The position numbers were made by a program, and so were the translations under genes. A stretch of DNA of 64,000 nucleotides from Phycisphaerae bacterium (GTDB taxonomy: Bacteria; Planctomycetota; Phycisphaerae; UBA1845). The DNA lies in NCBI GenBank assembly GCA_029260055.1, contig JAJDDX010000461.1:1-64000 (forward strand). The letters are read 5' to 3'. The notes under the pieces are model-generated. The model was given only the letters and a program-made list of their open reading frames with translations, did no database searches and was not told the origin of the DNA. Below, piece after piece: positions 1-9,596 of this stretch; the stretch's first letter is position 1; every line of letters begins with the position of its first letter.

Positions 1-13
1 GCCCGACCCGTCG

Positions 14-667
14 GTGGATAGGCTGGCGCTGGCCTTGCTGATCGCGTTTATCGTGGGGCAGCTCAACGCCTGGTGCTATCGCTGGACGCACCGCGGCGTC
101 TCCTATTCCCGCACGTTCACACAGGCCTTGGTGCTGATTTCCATGATCGCGGCTTTGAGCATGTCCATGGTCGCCACGAACGCGATCGCGGCACTGGGGC
201 TGCTCGGTGGCGCGGCGATCATCCGGTTTCGAACCGTCGTGCGCGACACGCGCGACACCGCCTACCTCTTCCTTTGCCTTATCTGCGGGATGGCGGCCGG
301 CTTCGGCTTCCACGGCACCGCGATCGTCGGCGGGATCTGCGCCAACATGATCAGCCTGTATCTGCACACGACCTCTTTCGGTGCTTGGCATTCTCCGGAC
401 GGCCTGCTGCGATTCCAGATTGATACGTCGGCGCTGCGCAGTTCCGGGCTGGACGCGCTGCTATCTCGTTTCTGCCGTCGTTACTCGGTGATCTCGGTGG
501 ACGAGTCTTCCGCGGGATCGGGCGGACGGAGCATGTGTCAGTGTGCTTACAAGGTGCGCATGCGTGACCCGGAACAAGGGCCCAGCCTCGTCGAGGCGTT
601 GAAAGCGGCGTTCCACATCGAGGCCATCCACCTGCTCGTCGAGCGGGAACATGAGGAGGTGGACTAG
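14..667 (+). CDS. DUF4956-like integral membrane protein
   Basis: Multiple N-terminal hydrophobic helices, 'LLGGAAIIRFRTVVRDTRDTAYLFLCLICGMAAGFG' typical of DUF4956 proteins; stop overlaps the next gene start (tagtg). Confidence 0.7.
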   Translation: MDRLALALLIAFIVGQLNAWCYRWTHRGVSYSRTFTQALVLISMIAALSMSMVATNAIAALGLLGGAAIIRFRTVVRDTRDTAYLFLCLICGMAAGFGFHGTAIVGGICANMISLYLHTTSFGAWHSPDGLLRFQIDTSALRSSGLDALLSRFCRRYSVISVDESSAGSGGRSMCQCAYKVRMRDPEQGPSLVEALKAAFHIEAIHLLVEREHEEVD

Positions 668-1899
668 TGGCCGGCGGCACGATCATCGACATCCCGAAGC
701 AGGAGGTGAAGCCGGCTGCGCGAGCCGCCGAGAGCGAGCAGCTTCCGGTGGCGCCTGAGCGCACACCGAAGCGACGCTGGCGCGGAAGACGCTTCAGATT
801 CATTGCGCCCATCGTGGTATGGTGCCTTGCCATCGCGGCCGCCTTCGGCTTGTTCCAGCGAGTCGGCACCCGCGGCAACCTGCCGGGGTTCGCCAACGCG
901 CCGTCCGCGACGCTCGCGCACTTCGAACAAGGCGTGGTTCGGCAGAACCACGTCGAGTTATATACCTACGTCAGCCGCGGACAGGCACTTGTATCCCTGG
1001 ATGACAGCGCAGCACGGCTTCGGCTGGCGGGCCTGGAGAAGGACCTCGAACGACTGGCGGCTGAGGTGGCGGCTGAAGAGTCCCGCCTTCGCGCCGCCAA
1101 TGCCCAGGCGATCGCCGAGGTCGACGACTTCGCCCGCCGCACCGCGATCGACCGCGAAACGGCGCACATAGAGTACTTGGCCGAGTTGATGGCGGACGCG
1201 CGGGATCGGATTCTGTTGCGGGGCAGCAGTGTGGAACACGACCTCGTGCGCAAGCTGCACGACGGAAGTGACGCCACGTTCCGCGAGCTCAACGACATTG
1301 AAACCGACACGGAATCATTGCGCGCCGCGATTGACCGGAACGCCGAGGTGATCGCGCGAAAGAAGCAGGCCTTCGAAGAGGCTGACCGCCGCTGGAGTCG
1401 GTACATGTATCGACCCGACGTCACGGTCGCCCATGAGCCCGTACTGACGCCGTTGCGGTTGAGCATCGACGTGAGGGAGCAGGACCTTCTCGAGATCGTC
1501 CGGCAGATCGACGCCCACGTATTGCGGGCGCCGTTCGCCGGCCAAGTGACGATGCTGGGCGCGGATGCCGGCGACCGTGCCGAGCCGGGCATGCCGCTGG
1601 TCACCGTCTCCCCCACCTCCACGAACCACATCACGGCCTACCTGCCGGAGCGGGTGGGTTTTCTGCCTGAGCCCGGCACGCCCGTGCTGGTGCGCTGCGT
1701 CACGTCAGCAGGCGGCCGCCTCCGGGAGTATCCGGGCAGTGTCGTCCGCCTGTCCGCGGCGATCACGGAAGCTCCGCTCCGTTACCGCCGGATGCCGGAC
1801 AGCCCGGTATGGGGCCGCGGCCTCGTGGTCGCCCTGAAAGACGGCGCCACGCTGGTACCGGGCGAAGCGGTGGCGATACGATTCGGATCACTGCGCTAA
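667..1899 (+). CDS. HlyD/membrane-fusion-type protein (biotin-lipoyl-like, coiled coil)
   Basis: GTG start overlapping the upstream stop; N-terminal TM segment, coiled coil, 'VLRAPFAGQVTMLGADAGDRAEPGMPLVTVSP' lipoyl-like half motif. Confidence 0.7.
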   Translation: MAGGTIIDIPKQEVKPAARAAESEQLPVAPERTPKRRWRGRRFRFIAPIVVWCLAIAAAFGLFQRVGTRGNLPGFANAPSATLAHFEQGVVRQNHVELYTYVSRGQALVSLDDSAARLRLAGLEKDLERLAAEVAAEESRLRAANAQAIAEVDDFARRTAIDRETAHIEYLAELMADARDRILLRGSSVEHDLVRKLHDGSDATFRELNDIETDTESLRAAIDRNAEVIARKKQAFEEADRRWSRYMYRPDVTVAHEPVLTPLRLSIDVREQDLLEIVRQIDAHVLRAPFAGQVTMLGADAGDRAEPGMPLVTVSPTSTNHITAYLPERVGFLPEPGTPVLVRCVTSAGGRLREYPGSVVRLSAAITEAPLRYRRMPDSPVWGRGLVVALKDGATLVPGEAVAIRFGSLR

Positions 1900-1964
1900 G
1901 TCCGCACCGGCCGTACCCCGCCCGAAACGCCGCCTCGCCACCGACACGATCCATCCTCCGACGC

Positions 1965-4595
1965 CTACCCCGGCCGATAGACCCACGACACATCGCACTC
2001 GCTGCAATTCCACCAGAACGCCGTGACCGTCAGCGTGCCGTCTGTGGTGACCGAGGGCACTCCGAAACTGTAGGTCGTCGACGATTCGCCGGTGAACGCC
2101 GGTCCCCAGGGCGCGTAGTAGTAGGAGTTAGGCGGGTCGATGGCGTGGCCATTTACCCAATACTGGAACTGCGCGAGCGGGTTGTAAGCGAGGTGCGTGC
2201 CGCCGTGCGTGAATGTAACGCTCAGCACGACCGTGTCACCGGGATTGAGCTCTGCGGCGGGTGTCGGGAAGGTGGACGTGATCGTGATGTTGTACTGTTC
2301 GACGCTGTTGTCCACATATCGATCAGTGTATATGACACTGTTCGCACTCGTGGTATACGTTGTCTCCTCTTCGTCAAAGAAACCGACCCACGAGTTATCC
2401 GAGTCAAAGCCGTCCGGGTTGACCTGAGTTTCCGACAGAACCCACTTGGTCGGGCCGGCCGGGGTGCAAGTGACGCTATGGCAGTCGGTGCCTCTGGCGC
2501 TTACCGTCCCGCTTGCAGCGGTGCACTCATCCACGGTCTTGAGCGTGTCGCACGTGCCGTCCGTAAGGCAGCAGGCGAAGATGCACTGATCCGGTCCGCA
2601 CGTCGTCTGCGGCTGGCCGCCCTGCGCGGTGCACGACGCGGCGTCCATGTCCAAGCAGCTCAAGCTGTCGTTGAAGCAGCAGCCACCCACAGTGCTGCAG
2701 CCGGCATCGGCACAGTCGACGTCGAGACCCGCGAATTCACCCGGATCATCATCACATGCGTCGGATGTCATTCGCTCACAATTGCCGTCGGACTTGCAGC
2801 AGGCGCCCTTGCAGTCAACCGCCGCGCAGAGGTCCCCGTTCACGTCAGGCGTACCGCCGCTATCCGTGCAGGTGGTCGTGTCCAGGTCCTGGCAGAATCC
2901 GCTACTGAAGCAGCATGCTTGCCGATCGGACGGACACTTGGCGTCATCGCAGTGGACACCGAACGCCTTGGGGTCCCAGTCGCGGTCGACACAGGTGTCG
3001 AACAAGATGTCGACGCACGCATCCGACGCCGGATCACAACAGGCGACGAAGGGCTCGTCACAGACGACCGTATCGCATGTCTCGCCGGACGCCTGAGGCA
3101 CACCGTCGCCGTCGATGCACTCCTGGCGATCCCAGTCGACGCAGACTTGCGTATACGCTCGGGATAGGGTCTCCACCCCGGCCACACAGCACACCGTCGG
3201 CCCGTCGACGGGGTCCGTGCCGCCGTCACATTCCGTACTGGCGCATTCGCTGCCGTCACCTCGAGGTGTACCACCCGCCGTGGAGCAGACCTCGGGCTCC
3301 AGGTCCACGCATGCTCCGTCGGCAAGGCAGCACGCTTCCTGGGTCGCAACCACCAGCGGTTCGCCGACCAGTGTGATCGCGGAAAGGGCCTGGCCCGCCA
3401 TGGTCGCGATCGAACCTGTTTCGATGCGACCGGTGGCGTAGGAAGTCGGGTCCGCCATCGCTAACGAGATAGAGGAGATCGTCCGGGTGTCGTCGACCGT
3501 CAGTACCCCGGAATAGACCGAACCGGTATAGACGGACGCGGAGTCAATCATCGTTTCGAAGTCGTAGAGCACCGACGGCTGGGTATGCGGCACGGCGCCG
3601 TAAGCCGCTGCGTGCTCCAGCCTGTCGTAAGACCACTCGGCCGTCGTCGACCCGGCCACGAAATCCAACGTCGTCGGCGAACCGGAGGCGTAGCTGACCG
3701 TCAGTGTCGCGACCGTGACGCCGTTGAACATGTCCGGGATGAACGAGCTATGGGTGGCGATGTAGAGCTTCTCGACCGTCAGCAACCCGAGATCAGCCGG
3801 CGCGACGGTGACGCTGCTCGTCTCGACCGTGACGGTCGTCACCGCGGCCGTTTGCGCCTCCAGCACACCGAACACGCCGTAACTGACGCCGTCGATGGTC
3901 TTGTTGGGAGCCACCGCGACGGCCGTGCCGCCCGCGTTGTCGATCGGCACCTGGAGCAGGCTGCCGTCGAGCAGCGGCGGCACGGTGATCGCACTCGGCG
4001 GCGTGACCCCGGCATCCCCGCCTCCGAACGCGAAGAAGTACTCGCCGATGGTGATCTCACCGTCGAAGTCGGATTCCACTTCGATACAGATGGTCACGTC
4101 GTTGGCCATCATGGCCGCCATCGCCTCGCGGCTGAGGTCATAGACCTCGTCCGCGATCGCGGCGATCCCGGTAATGAGTGTCAGGTCATATTCAGCCAGC
4201 AGCACGGCGTTGTCGCATAGCTCAGCCGACTGCCCCGCGGCAACTTTGAACCGGATGGTGGCCGACCCGCCAAGTGGCAGCGTCTGCGCGCGCGCCGCGG
4301 TCTTGGCCGTCAATCGTCGTGCCACGCCAACGCTTGTGCTCGGCAGTGTCATTTGCCCCGTTGGTGGCTCCTCGACCGGCGTTTCCCTGAATAGCCGAAC
4401 GGCGGTCGGCACGTAAACGGTCTCCGTAGCCCGCAGTTCGATCCCACCTACGTCGCTGAAACTCAACTCGTACGTCTTGCCCAAGATGGAGAAGACGACT
4501 ACGTCCGGGGGAGTGCAGCCTGGCAGCCCGACGGCCCCGATCGCCAGCAACACCACACAACATGCCACATAAGCGTTTCGTCGAACGTTCATCAT
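1965..4595 (-). CDS. Secreted lipoprotein with cysteine-rich ('ACC..dG.C.dl...C...GG') repeats
   Basis: Lipobox-like 'LLAIGAVGLPGC'; repeated units such as 'ACCLADGACVDLEPEVCSTAGGTPRGDGSECASTEC' and 'ACCFSSGFCQDLDTTTCTDSGGTPDVNGDLCAAVDC'. Confidence 0.75.
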   Translation of the reverse strand: MMNVRRNAYVACCVVLLAIGAVGLPGCTPPDVVVFSILGKTYELSFSDVGGIELRATETVYVPTAVRLFRETPVEEPPTGQMTLPSTSVGVARRLTAKTAARAQTLPLGGSATIRFKVAAGQSAELCDNAVLLAEYDLTLITGIAAIADEVYDLSREAMAAMMANDVTICIEVESDFDGEITIGEYFFAFGGGDAGVTPPSAITVPPLLDGSLLQVPIDNAGGTAVAVAPNKTIDGVSYGVFGVLEAQTAAVTTVTVETSSVTVAPADLGLLTVEKLYIATHSSFIPDMFNGVTVATLTVSYASGSPTTLDFVAGSTTAEWSYDRLEHAAAYGAVPHTQPSVLYDFETMIDSASVYTGSVYSGVLTVDDTRTISSISLAMADPTSYATGRIETGSIATMAGQALSAITLVGEPLVVATQEACCLADGACVDLEPEVCSTAGGTPRGDGSECASTECDGGTDPVDGPTVCCVAGVETLSRAYTQVCVDWDRQECIDGDGVPQASGETCDTVVCDEPFVACCDPASDACVDILFDTCVDRDWDPKAFGVHCDDAKCPSDRQACCFSSGFCQDLDTTTCTDSGGTPDVNGDLCAAVDCKGACCKSDGNCERMTSDACDDDPGEFAGLDVDCADAGCSTVGGCCFNDSLSCLDMDAASCTAQGGQPQTTCGPDQCIFACCLTDGTCDTLKTVDECTAASGTVSARGTDCHSVTCTPAGPTKWVLSETQVNPDGFDSDNSWVGFFDEEETTYTTSANSVIYTDRYVDNSVEQYNITITSTFPTPAAELNPGDTVVLSVTFTHGGTHLAYNPLAQFQYWVNGHAIDPPNSYYYAPWGPAFTGESSTTYSFGVPSVTTDGTLTVTAFWWNCSECDVSWVYRPG

Positions 4596-5011
4596 CGCCT
4601 CCTACACCGGCCGCACCTGCCGCGCGGCACCTGGATCTGGTCCGGTGGTCTCGTTACGCGGCGGCTCGAACCCTTGACGCGCGGCCGACAACGGCTCGGC
4701 GCACCGCCACCCGAAATTCTGCACTGAACTCGGTCCGTGACGTGGACACTGCGTCAGTGTGGCGTCGTCACCGACCCCGCTTGGGCGCGGCGACTCCGGC
4801 CTCGAAGGTGGTACACAGCCGGAACGACCATCTTACACGAGATTTCCAAAAGGAGCAGTTTTTGTTGTGGGAGCCGGACTTGTGGGAAACTGCACAGTCT
4901 TTGGTGAGGGTGTGAGTTGCCGTTTTCAACATCGAAAACGCTGCTTTCGCCCGGTGACGAGCCGCCGATGCTGCCCATCGCTCGACAAGGCTCGGGACAA
5001 ACCGGGGCGCG

Positions 5012-5431
<420 letters not shown>

Positions 5432-5540
5432 CTCGATCAGCCTCCGTCCCCCAATACCTGCACGTCACGCGCTGTTCGATATGATGCGGTAGCGGCCGGC
5501 GAATGCAACCGGCAGCGAGCGTCGCCGGCGACAGCGCGCC

Positions 5541-8294
5541 CTAACCGGCGGCCGTCGCCTTGTCGGATGTGGATGACGTAGTACCCGCCGGCTGGGTCGC
5601 TTCGGTCGCAGGCGCTCGGAATTCAGCCGCCTTGTCGGGCTTGCCCCAGCCTTCGTAGAGCTGCACGAGGGTATCCACGGCTTCTTTCGTTTTCTCGTGG
5701 TCCGGGCCGTGCATGCGCAGGTGCGCTTCCCGACTCTTGATGGCAAGCGGCTCGGCCTCCTCGAATCGCTCCAAAGCCACGAGCGACGTCACTAGTTGGC
5801 TGAGCGCGCCGAGCGTAACGCGGTGATCTTCACCGAGGGTGCGCCGTCGCACGTCGAACACCTCACTGAAGAGGTCTACGGCGTCTTCGTGCCGGCCCTG
5901 GGCGGCATGGACCTTCGCGAGCAATCTCATCGTGCTCAGGGTATCGCCGTTCTTTTGACCGAGCAGGCGGCGCTGCGTGGCCAATGTCGCCGTCGCCAGG
6001 GCGGTCGCGTTGTCCCATTGCTCCAGCGAGTAGTAGGCGTAGGCCAGACCGGTCTCGGCGGCCAATTTGTCCGGATGTTCCTCGCCGAGCACCCGGCGAC
6101 TGACCTCGATGACCCGCCGAAAGAGCTCGGCGGCCTGCTCGGGCTTCTCCTCGAAGTCGTAGAGCGTCGCGAGATTCCTCATGGTCAGCAGCGTTTCGGG
6201 GTGTTCGTCGCCGAGCCGACTCTTCTTTCTCTCGATCACGTCGAGGTAGATGCGTTCGGCCTCTTCGAACCGCGACTCGTTCTTGTACAGCACCGCGAGG
6301 CTGTTCATCACGTTCAAGGTATCGGGGTGGTCATCGCCGTGGACGCGTCGGCTGATCACGAGGGTTTCGAGGTAGAGGTTTTCCGCCGGCGCGATCTTGC
6401 CTTGGACCCGGTACAGGATCGCGAGGTTGTTCATGGATACGAGCGTGTGGCGATGTTCCTCGCCCAGCACGCGCCGGCGACCCTCGAGCACTTCCAGGTA
6501 GAGCGGCTCCGCCTCGGCGTAGCGTCCCTGGCGCCGGTAGAGCACACCGAGCACGCCTTTGGCACTGAGCGTCTCCTCGTGATCTTCGCCGAATGCATGC
6601 CGAAACACCGCCAGACTCCGCAAGAACATGGGCTCCGCGTCATCATAGCGCCCCTGCCTGATGCGTAGGTAACCCTGGATCATGAGAGCTTTCGACGTGT
6701 CGACATGGTCATCGCCCAGCTCTTGCACTCGAAGCTCGACCGACCGTGCCAGATGCGTGTCGGCCTGCTCGAACTTGGCCAGGCTCATGTAGGTCTGTCC
6801 GAGCGTGAGGCGGATAGCCGCCTCGACCACCGGCTCGTCTTTGAACTTGCCCTCAATGGCGGTTGCGGCGTTGTCGAGTACCTCGAGTACCGTGATGTCG
6901 CGGCTGCGCGCGGTGACCGGATTGACGGAGGCAAGTAGGTCATCGTTGAGGAACGCGTTGATCGCCTCGGCGATCGACGCCTGCCGCTGTGCCTCGGTCT
7001 CCCGCAGCTCGGCGAGTTGCTGTGCGTCGCGTGCCGCATCGCGCTGGCGGGCGACGGTCGCCGCCTGCACCGTCATGCCGATGATCCCGATGAGCAGCGC
7101 CATGAACGTAGCCATTGTGCCGCCGACCAGCGCCTTGTTCCTTCGGGCGAACTTGCGCAACTGGTAAACCGTCGTCGGTGGGCGGGCGGTAATCGGCTCA
7201 TCCGAAAGGTGGCGCCTGATGTCCGCAGCCAGATCGGAGGCGGACTGGTAGCGCCGGTCTTTGTCTTTTTCCAGCGCCTTGCTGACGATCGTGTCTATAT
7301 CGCCGCGGAAGTCCTTGTTGACGCTCGTCAGCGACGTGGGCTCCTCGTCGGTAATGATTCGCGCCGCCTGCGGAATCGTCATGCGCGACACGTCGTGCGG
7401 CAATCGCCCGGTGAGCAGCTCATAGGTAATCACGCCGAGCGCATAGATATCCGATCGTGTGTCGACGTTGGCCGAGATACCGCTGAACTGCTCGGGGCTC
7501 ATGTAGGGCACCGTACCAATGAGCTGCCCCACCTCCGTCTGCATCGTGACCGTCTGGATGTCGGCGTCCGTCACGCGAGCCACGCCGAAGTCGAGGATCT
7601 TCGATTGGCCCTCGGCAGTCACGAGGATATTGCCGGGTTTCAGGTCGCGGTGGATCACACCCTTCTGGTGAGCATGGTGGACCGCGTCGCAAATACCTGC
7701 CACCAGCGTCAGCCGTTCACTCGGCCCGAGCTTTCGACACCTGGCGAACTCGCTGATGGACTCTCCTTCGACATACTCCATGGCAAAGAAGGGTCGGCGG
7801 GCGCTCAGTCCGTCAATCGTCTGCATGTCCGCGACGCCCGCCTCGTGGATGTGCGCGATACCGGGATGATCGAGATGCCCGAGAATACTCGCCTCGTGTT
7901 CGAAGCGGCGCAACATCGCAGGAGAAGTTCCACCTGATCGCACGACCTTCAAAGCGACCTTCCGCCGCGGGTTCTCCTGCTCAGCGAGGTAGACGATGCC
8001 CATGCCGCCGCCGCCGAGCGCGCCCAAGATGGCGTAGCGTCCGATCCGCTCGGGAACCGGCTCGCCCTCCGTCGACTGAAAGGCCCGCGCGAGCTCCGTG
8101 CGCAGGCCCTGCAGATGGGACGGATGCTCCAGAAGCTCGTTCGGCGCGTGCTGATGCTCGAGCAGCGTCTCGACCTCCTTGCGTACGACCGAGTCGTCGC
8201 AGGTGCGGTCGAGGTAGTCCGCTCGCTCGGCGGTATCCAACTCGCGAGCCGCGAGAAACAGCTCACGTACGCGCTCAAAATCTTCAGGCGTCAT
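5541..8294 (-). CDS. Serine/threonine protein kinase with TM segment and C-terminal TPR array
   Basis: 'GGGGMGIVYLAEQ', 'HRDLKPGNILV', 'KILDFGVAR', 'GTVPYMSPEQ'; TM 'MATFMALLIGIIGMTVQAA'; many Kinesin-light-chain-type TPRs. Confidence 0.93.
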   Translation of the reverse strand: MTPEDFERVRELFLAARELDTAERADYLDRTCDDSVVRKEVETLLEHQHAPNELLEHPSHLQGLRTELARAFQSTEGEPVPERIGRYAILGALGGGGMGIVYLAEQENPRRKVALKVVRSGGTSPAMLRRFEHEASILGHLDHPGIAHIHEAGVADMQTIDGLSARRPFFAMEYVEGESISEFARCRKLGPSERLTLVAGICDAVHHAHQKGVIHRDLKPGNILVTAEGQSKILDFGVARVTDADIQTVTMQTEVGQLIGTVPYMSPEQFSGISANVDTRSDIYALGVITYELLTGRLPHDVSRMTIPQAARIITDEEPTSLTSVNKDFRGDIDTIVSKALEKDKDRRYQSASDLAADIRRHLSDEPITARPPTTVYQLRKFARRNKALVGGTMATFMALLIGIIGMTVQAATVARQRDAARDAQQLAELRETEAQRQASIAEAINAFLNDDLLASVNPVTARSRDITVLEVLDNAATAIEGKFKDEPVVEAAIRLTLGQTYMSLAKFEQADTHLARSVELRVQELGDDHVDTSKALMIQGYLRIRQGRYDDAEPMFLRSLAVFRHAFGEDHEETLSAKGVLGVLYRRQGRYAEAEPLYLEVLEGRRRVLGEEHRHTLVSMNNLAILYRVQGKIAPAENLYLETLVISRRVHGDDHPDTLNVMNSLAVLYKNESRFEEAERIYLDVIERKKSRLGDEHPETLLTMRNLATLYDFEEKPEQAAELFRRVIEVSRRVLGEEHPDKLAAETGLAYAYYSLEQWDNATALATATLATQRRLLGQKNGDTLSTMRLLAKVHAAQGRHEDAVDLFSEVFDVRRRTLGEDHRVTLGALSQLVTSLVALERFEEAEPLAIKSREAHLRMHGPDHEKTKEAVDTLVQLYEGWGKPDKAAEFRAPATEATQPAGTTSSTSDKATAAG

Positions 8295-8863
8295 GGTTCG
8301 TCATCCTCACCCAGCGCGCGCGACAGCCACGCCCGAGCCGTCTCCCAGTCACCTTCGATCGTCCGCTTCGAGACACCCAGTACATGAGCCACCTCATCGA
8401 CGGTCAGACCACCGAAGAACCGGAGCTCCACCACGCGCGCCATGCGCTCGTTGAGCGCCGCGAGCTTCGTCAAAGCCTCATCCATCACGAGAAGGTCTAC
8501 CTCGCGCTGAGGCGTCGGCGTCAGTTCCTCGACAAATGTGAGCTTCTGCCGATCGCCCCCGCGCCGAGCAGCCGCCCGGCGGTGAGCGTGGTTGATCAGG
8601 ATTTGCCGCATGGCTTTGGACGCGACGGCGAAGAAGTGGGCGCGGCTGCTCCATTTCTCAACCGTCTGATCGACGAGCTTCATATAGGCCTCGTGGACCA
8701 GAGCCGTCGGCTGCAACGTGTGATCGGCGGGCTGGCGCCGAAAGTGCTTGTCAGCCACCGCGCGGAGTTGGTCGTACACAAGCGGCAACAACTCGGCGGC
8801 TGCGGAGAAATCTCCTCCGTCGAGTCTTGCCAAGACCTGTGTCGTTTGTTCGCAAGGTCGCAC
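8291..8863 (-). CDS. ECF-family RNA polymerase sigma factor
   Basis: 'AYMKLVDQTVEKWSSRAHFFAVASKAMRQILINHAHRRAAARRGG' and 'MARVVELRFFGGLTVDEVAHVLGVSKRTIEGDWETARAWL'; ATGA overlap with the downstream kinase gene. Confidence 0.92.
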   Translation of the reverse strand: MRPCEQTTQVLARLDGGDFSAAAELLPLVYDQLRAVADKHFRRQPADHTLQPTALVHEAYMKLVDQTVEKWSSRAHFFAVASKAMRQILINHAHRRAAARRGGDRQKLTFVEELTPTPQREVDLLVMDEALTKLAALNERMARVVELRFFGGLTVDEVAHVLGVSKRTIEGDWETARAWLSRALGEDDEP

Positions 8864-9064
8864 GGCCTGAACCTCTGAAATCCCGTCTCGGAATCGGCAA
8901 ACGCCATTGTAGCGGCTTGATCATTAAGCCCAAAAGCGCCGCCATGGGCACGACGCTGGAATCACGGTCTTTGTTGGTCAAAAACGAGAGAAACTTGCGG
9001 ACCGCTTCTCGTTTTCCTGTGTTGGTTGATAGCGAGGAGATTCTCGCAAATGGGAGACTACACG

Positions 9065-9472
9065 ATGAAGAGACAACTCATTGGGACCGCGATGCTGAGC
9101 ATGGTCGCGGTAATGGCCACAGGCGCGACCGGCGTGCCGGGGTTCGACATGCCCTGGTACACGATCGACGGCGGCGGGACCGACTCCACCGGTGAACGAT
9201 TCGTGCTTTCCGGCACGATCGGACAACCCGATGCGGGGCAGATGAGCGGTGACAGGTTCACGCTCACCGGCGGCTTCCGCTTCGCGCAAGTGCCGACGGA
9301 CTGCAACTCCGACGGCACGGTCAACCTGCACGACCACGCGTTGTTCGAGGCATGCCTGACCGGCCCGGGACACGGCTATCAAGACGCGGCCTGCCGATGC
9401 TTCGACCTCGACGCGGACGGCGACGTCGATCTCATCGACAACGCAACCATTCAGCGGATGTTCGGCATGTAG
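9065..9472 (+). CDS. Small exported protein: 'IDGGG...GQPDAG...LTGGF' module plus dockerin-like C-terminus
   Basis: Signal peptide MKRQLIGTAMLSMVAVMATGATG; 'WYTIDGGGTDSTGERFVLSGTIGQPDAGQMSGDRFTLTGGFRF'; 'DCNSDGTVNLHDHALFEACLTGPG...CFDLDADGDVDLIDNATIQRMF'. Confidence 0.75.
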   Translation: MKRQLIGTAMLSMVAVMATGATGVPGFDMPWYTIDGGGTDSTGERFVLSGTIGQPDAGQMSGDRFTLTGGFRFAQVPTDCNSDGTVNLHDHALFEACLTGPGHGYQDAACRCFDLDADGDVDLIDNATIQRMFGM

Positions 9473-9596
9473 ACGGCTTCCTCCGTAGGCCCGCGCGCCG
9501 CACCTCCAAGCGAACGGCGCAGGCCACGGGCTTCGAATCAACGTAGACGATCGCCCGCATTAACGGGCGCGACCCAGCAAGAAAGGTGGAACCACG

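Noticed and set aside
1809-3167. Plus-strand 452-aa ORF opposite the Cys-rich lipoprotein
   Set aside because: Arg/Val-rich shadow frame; the minus-strand ORF has a lipobox and clear repeat structure.
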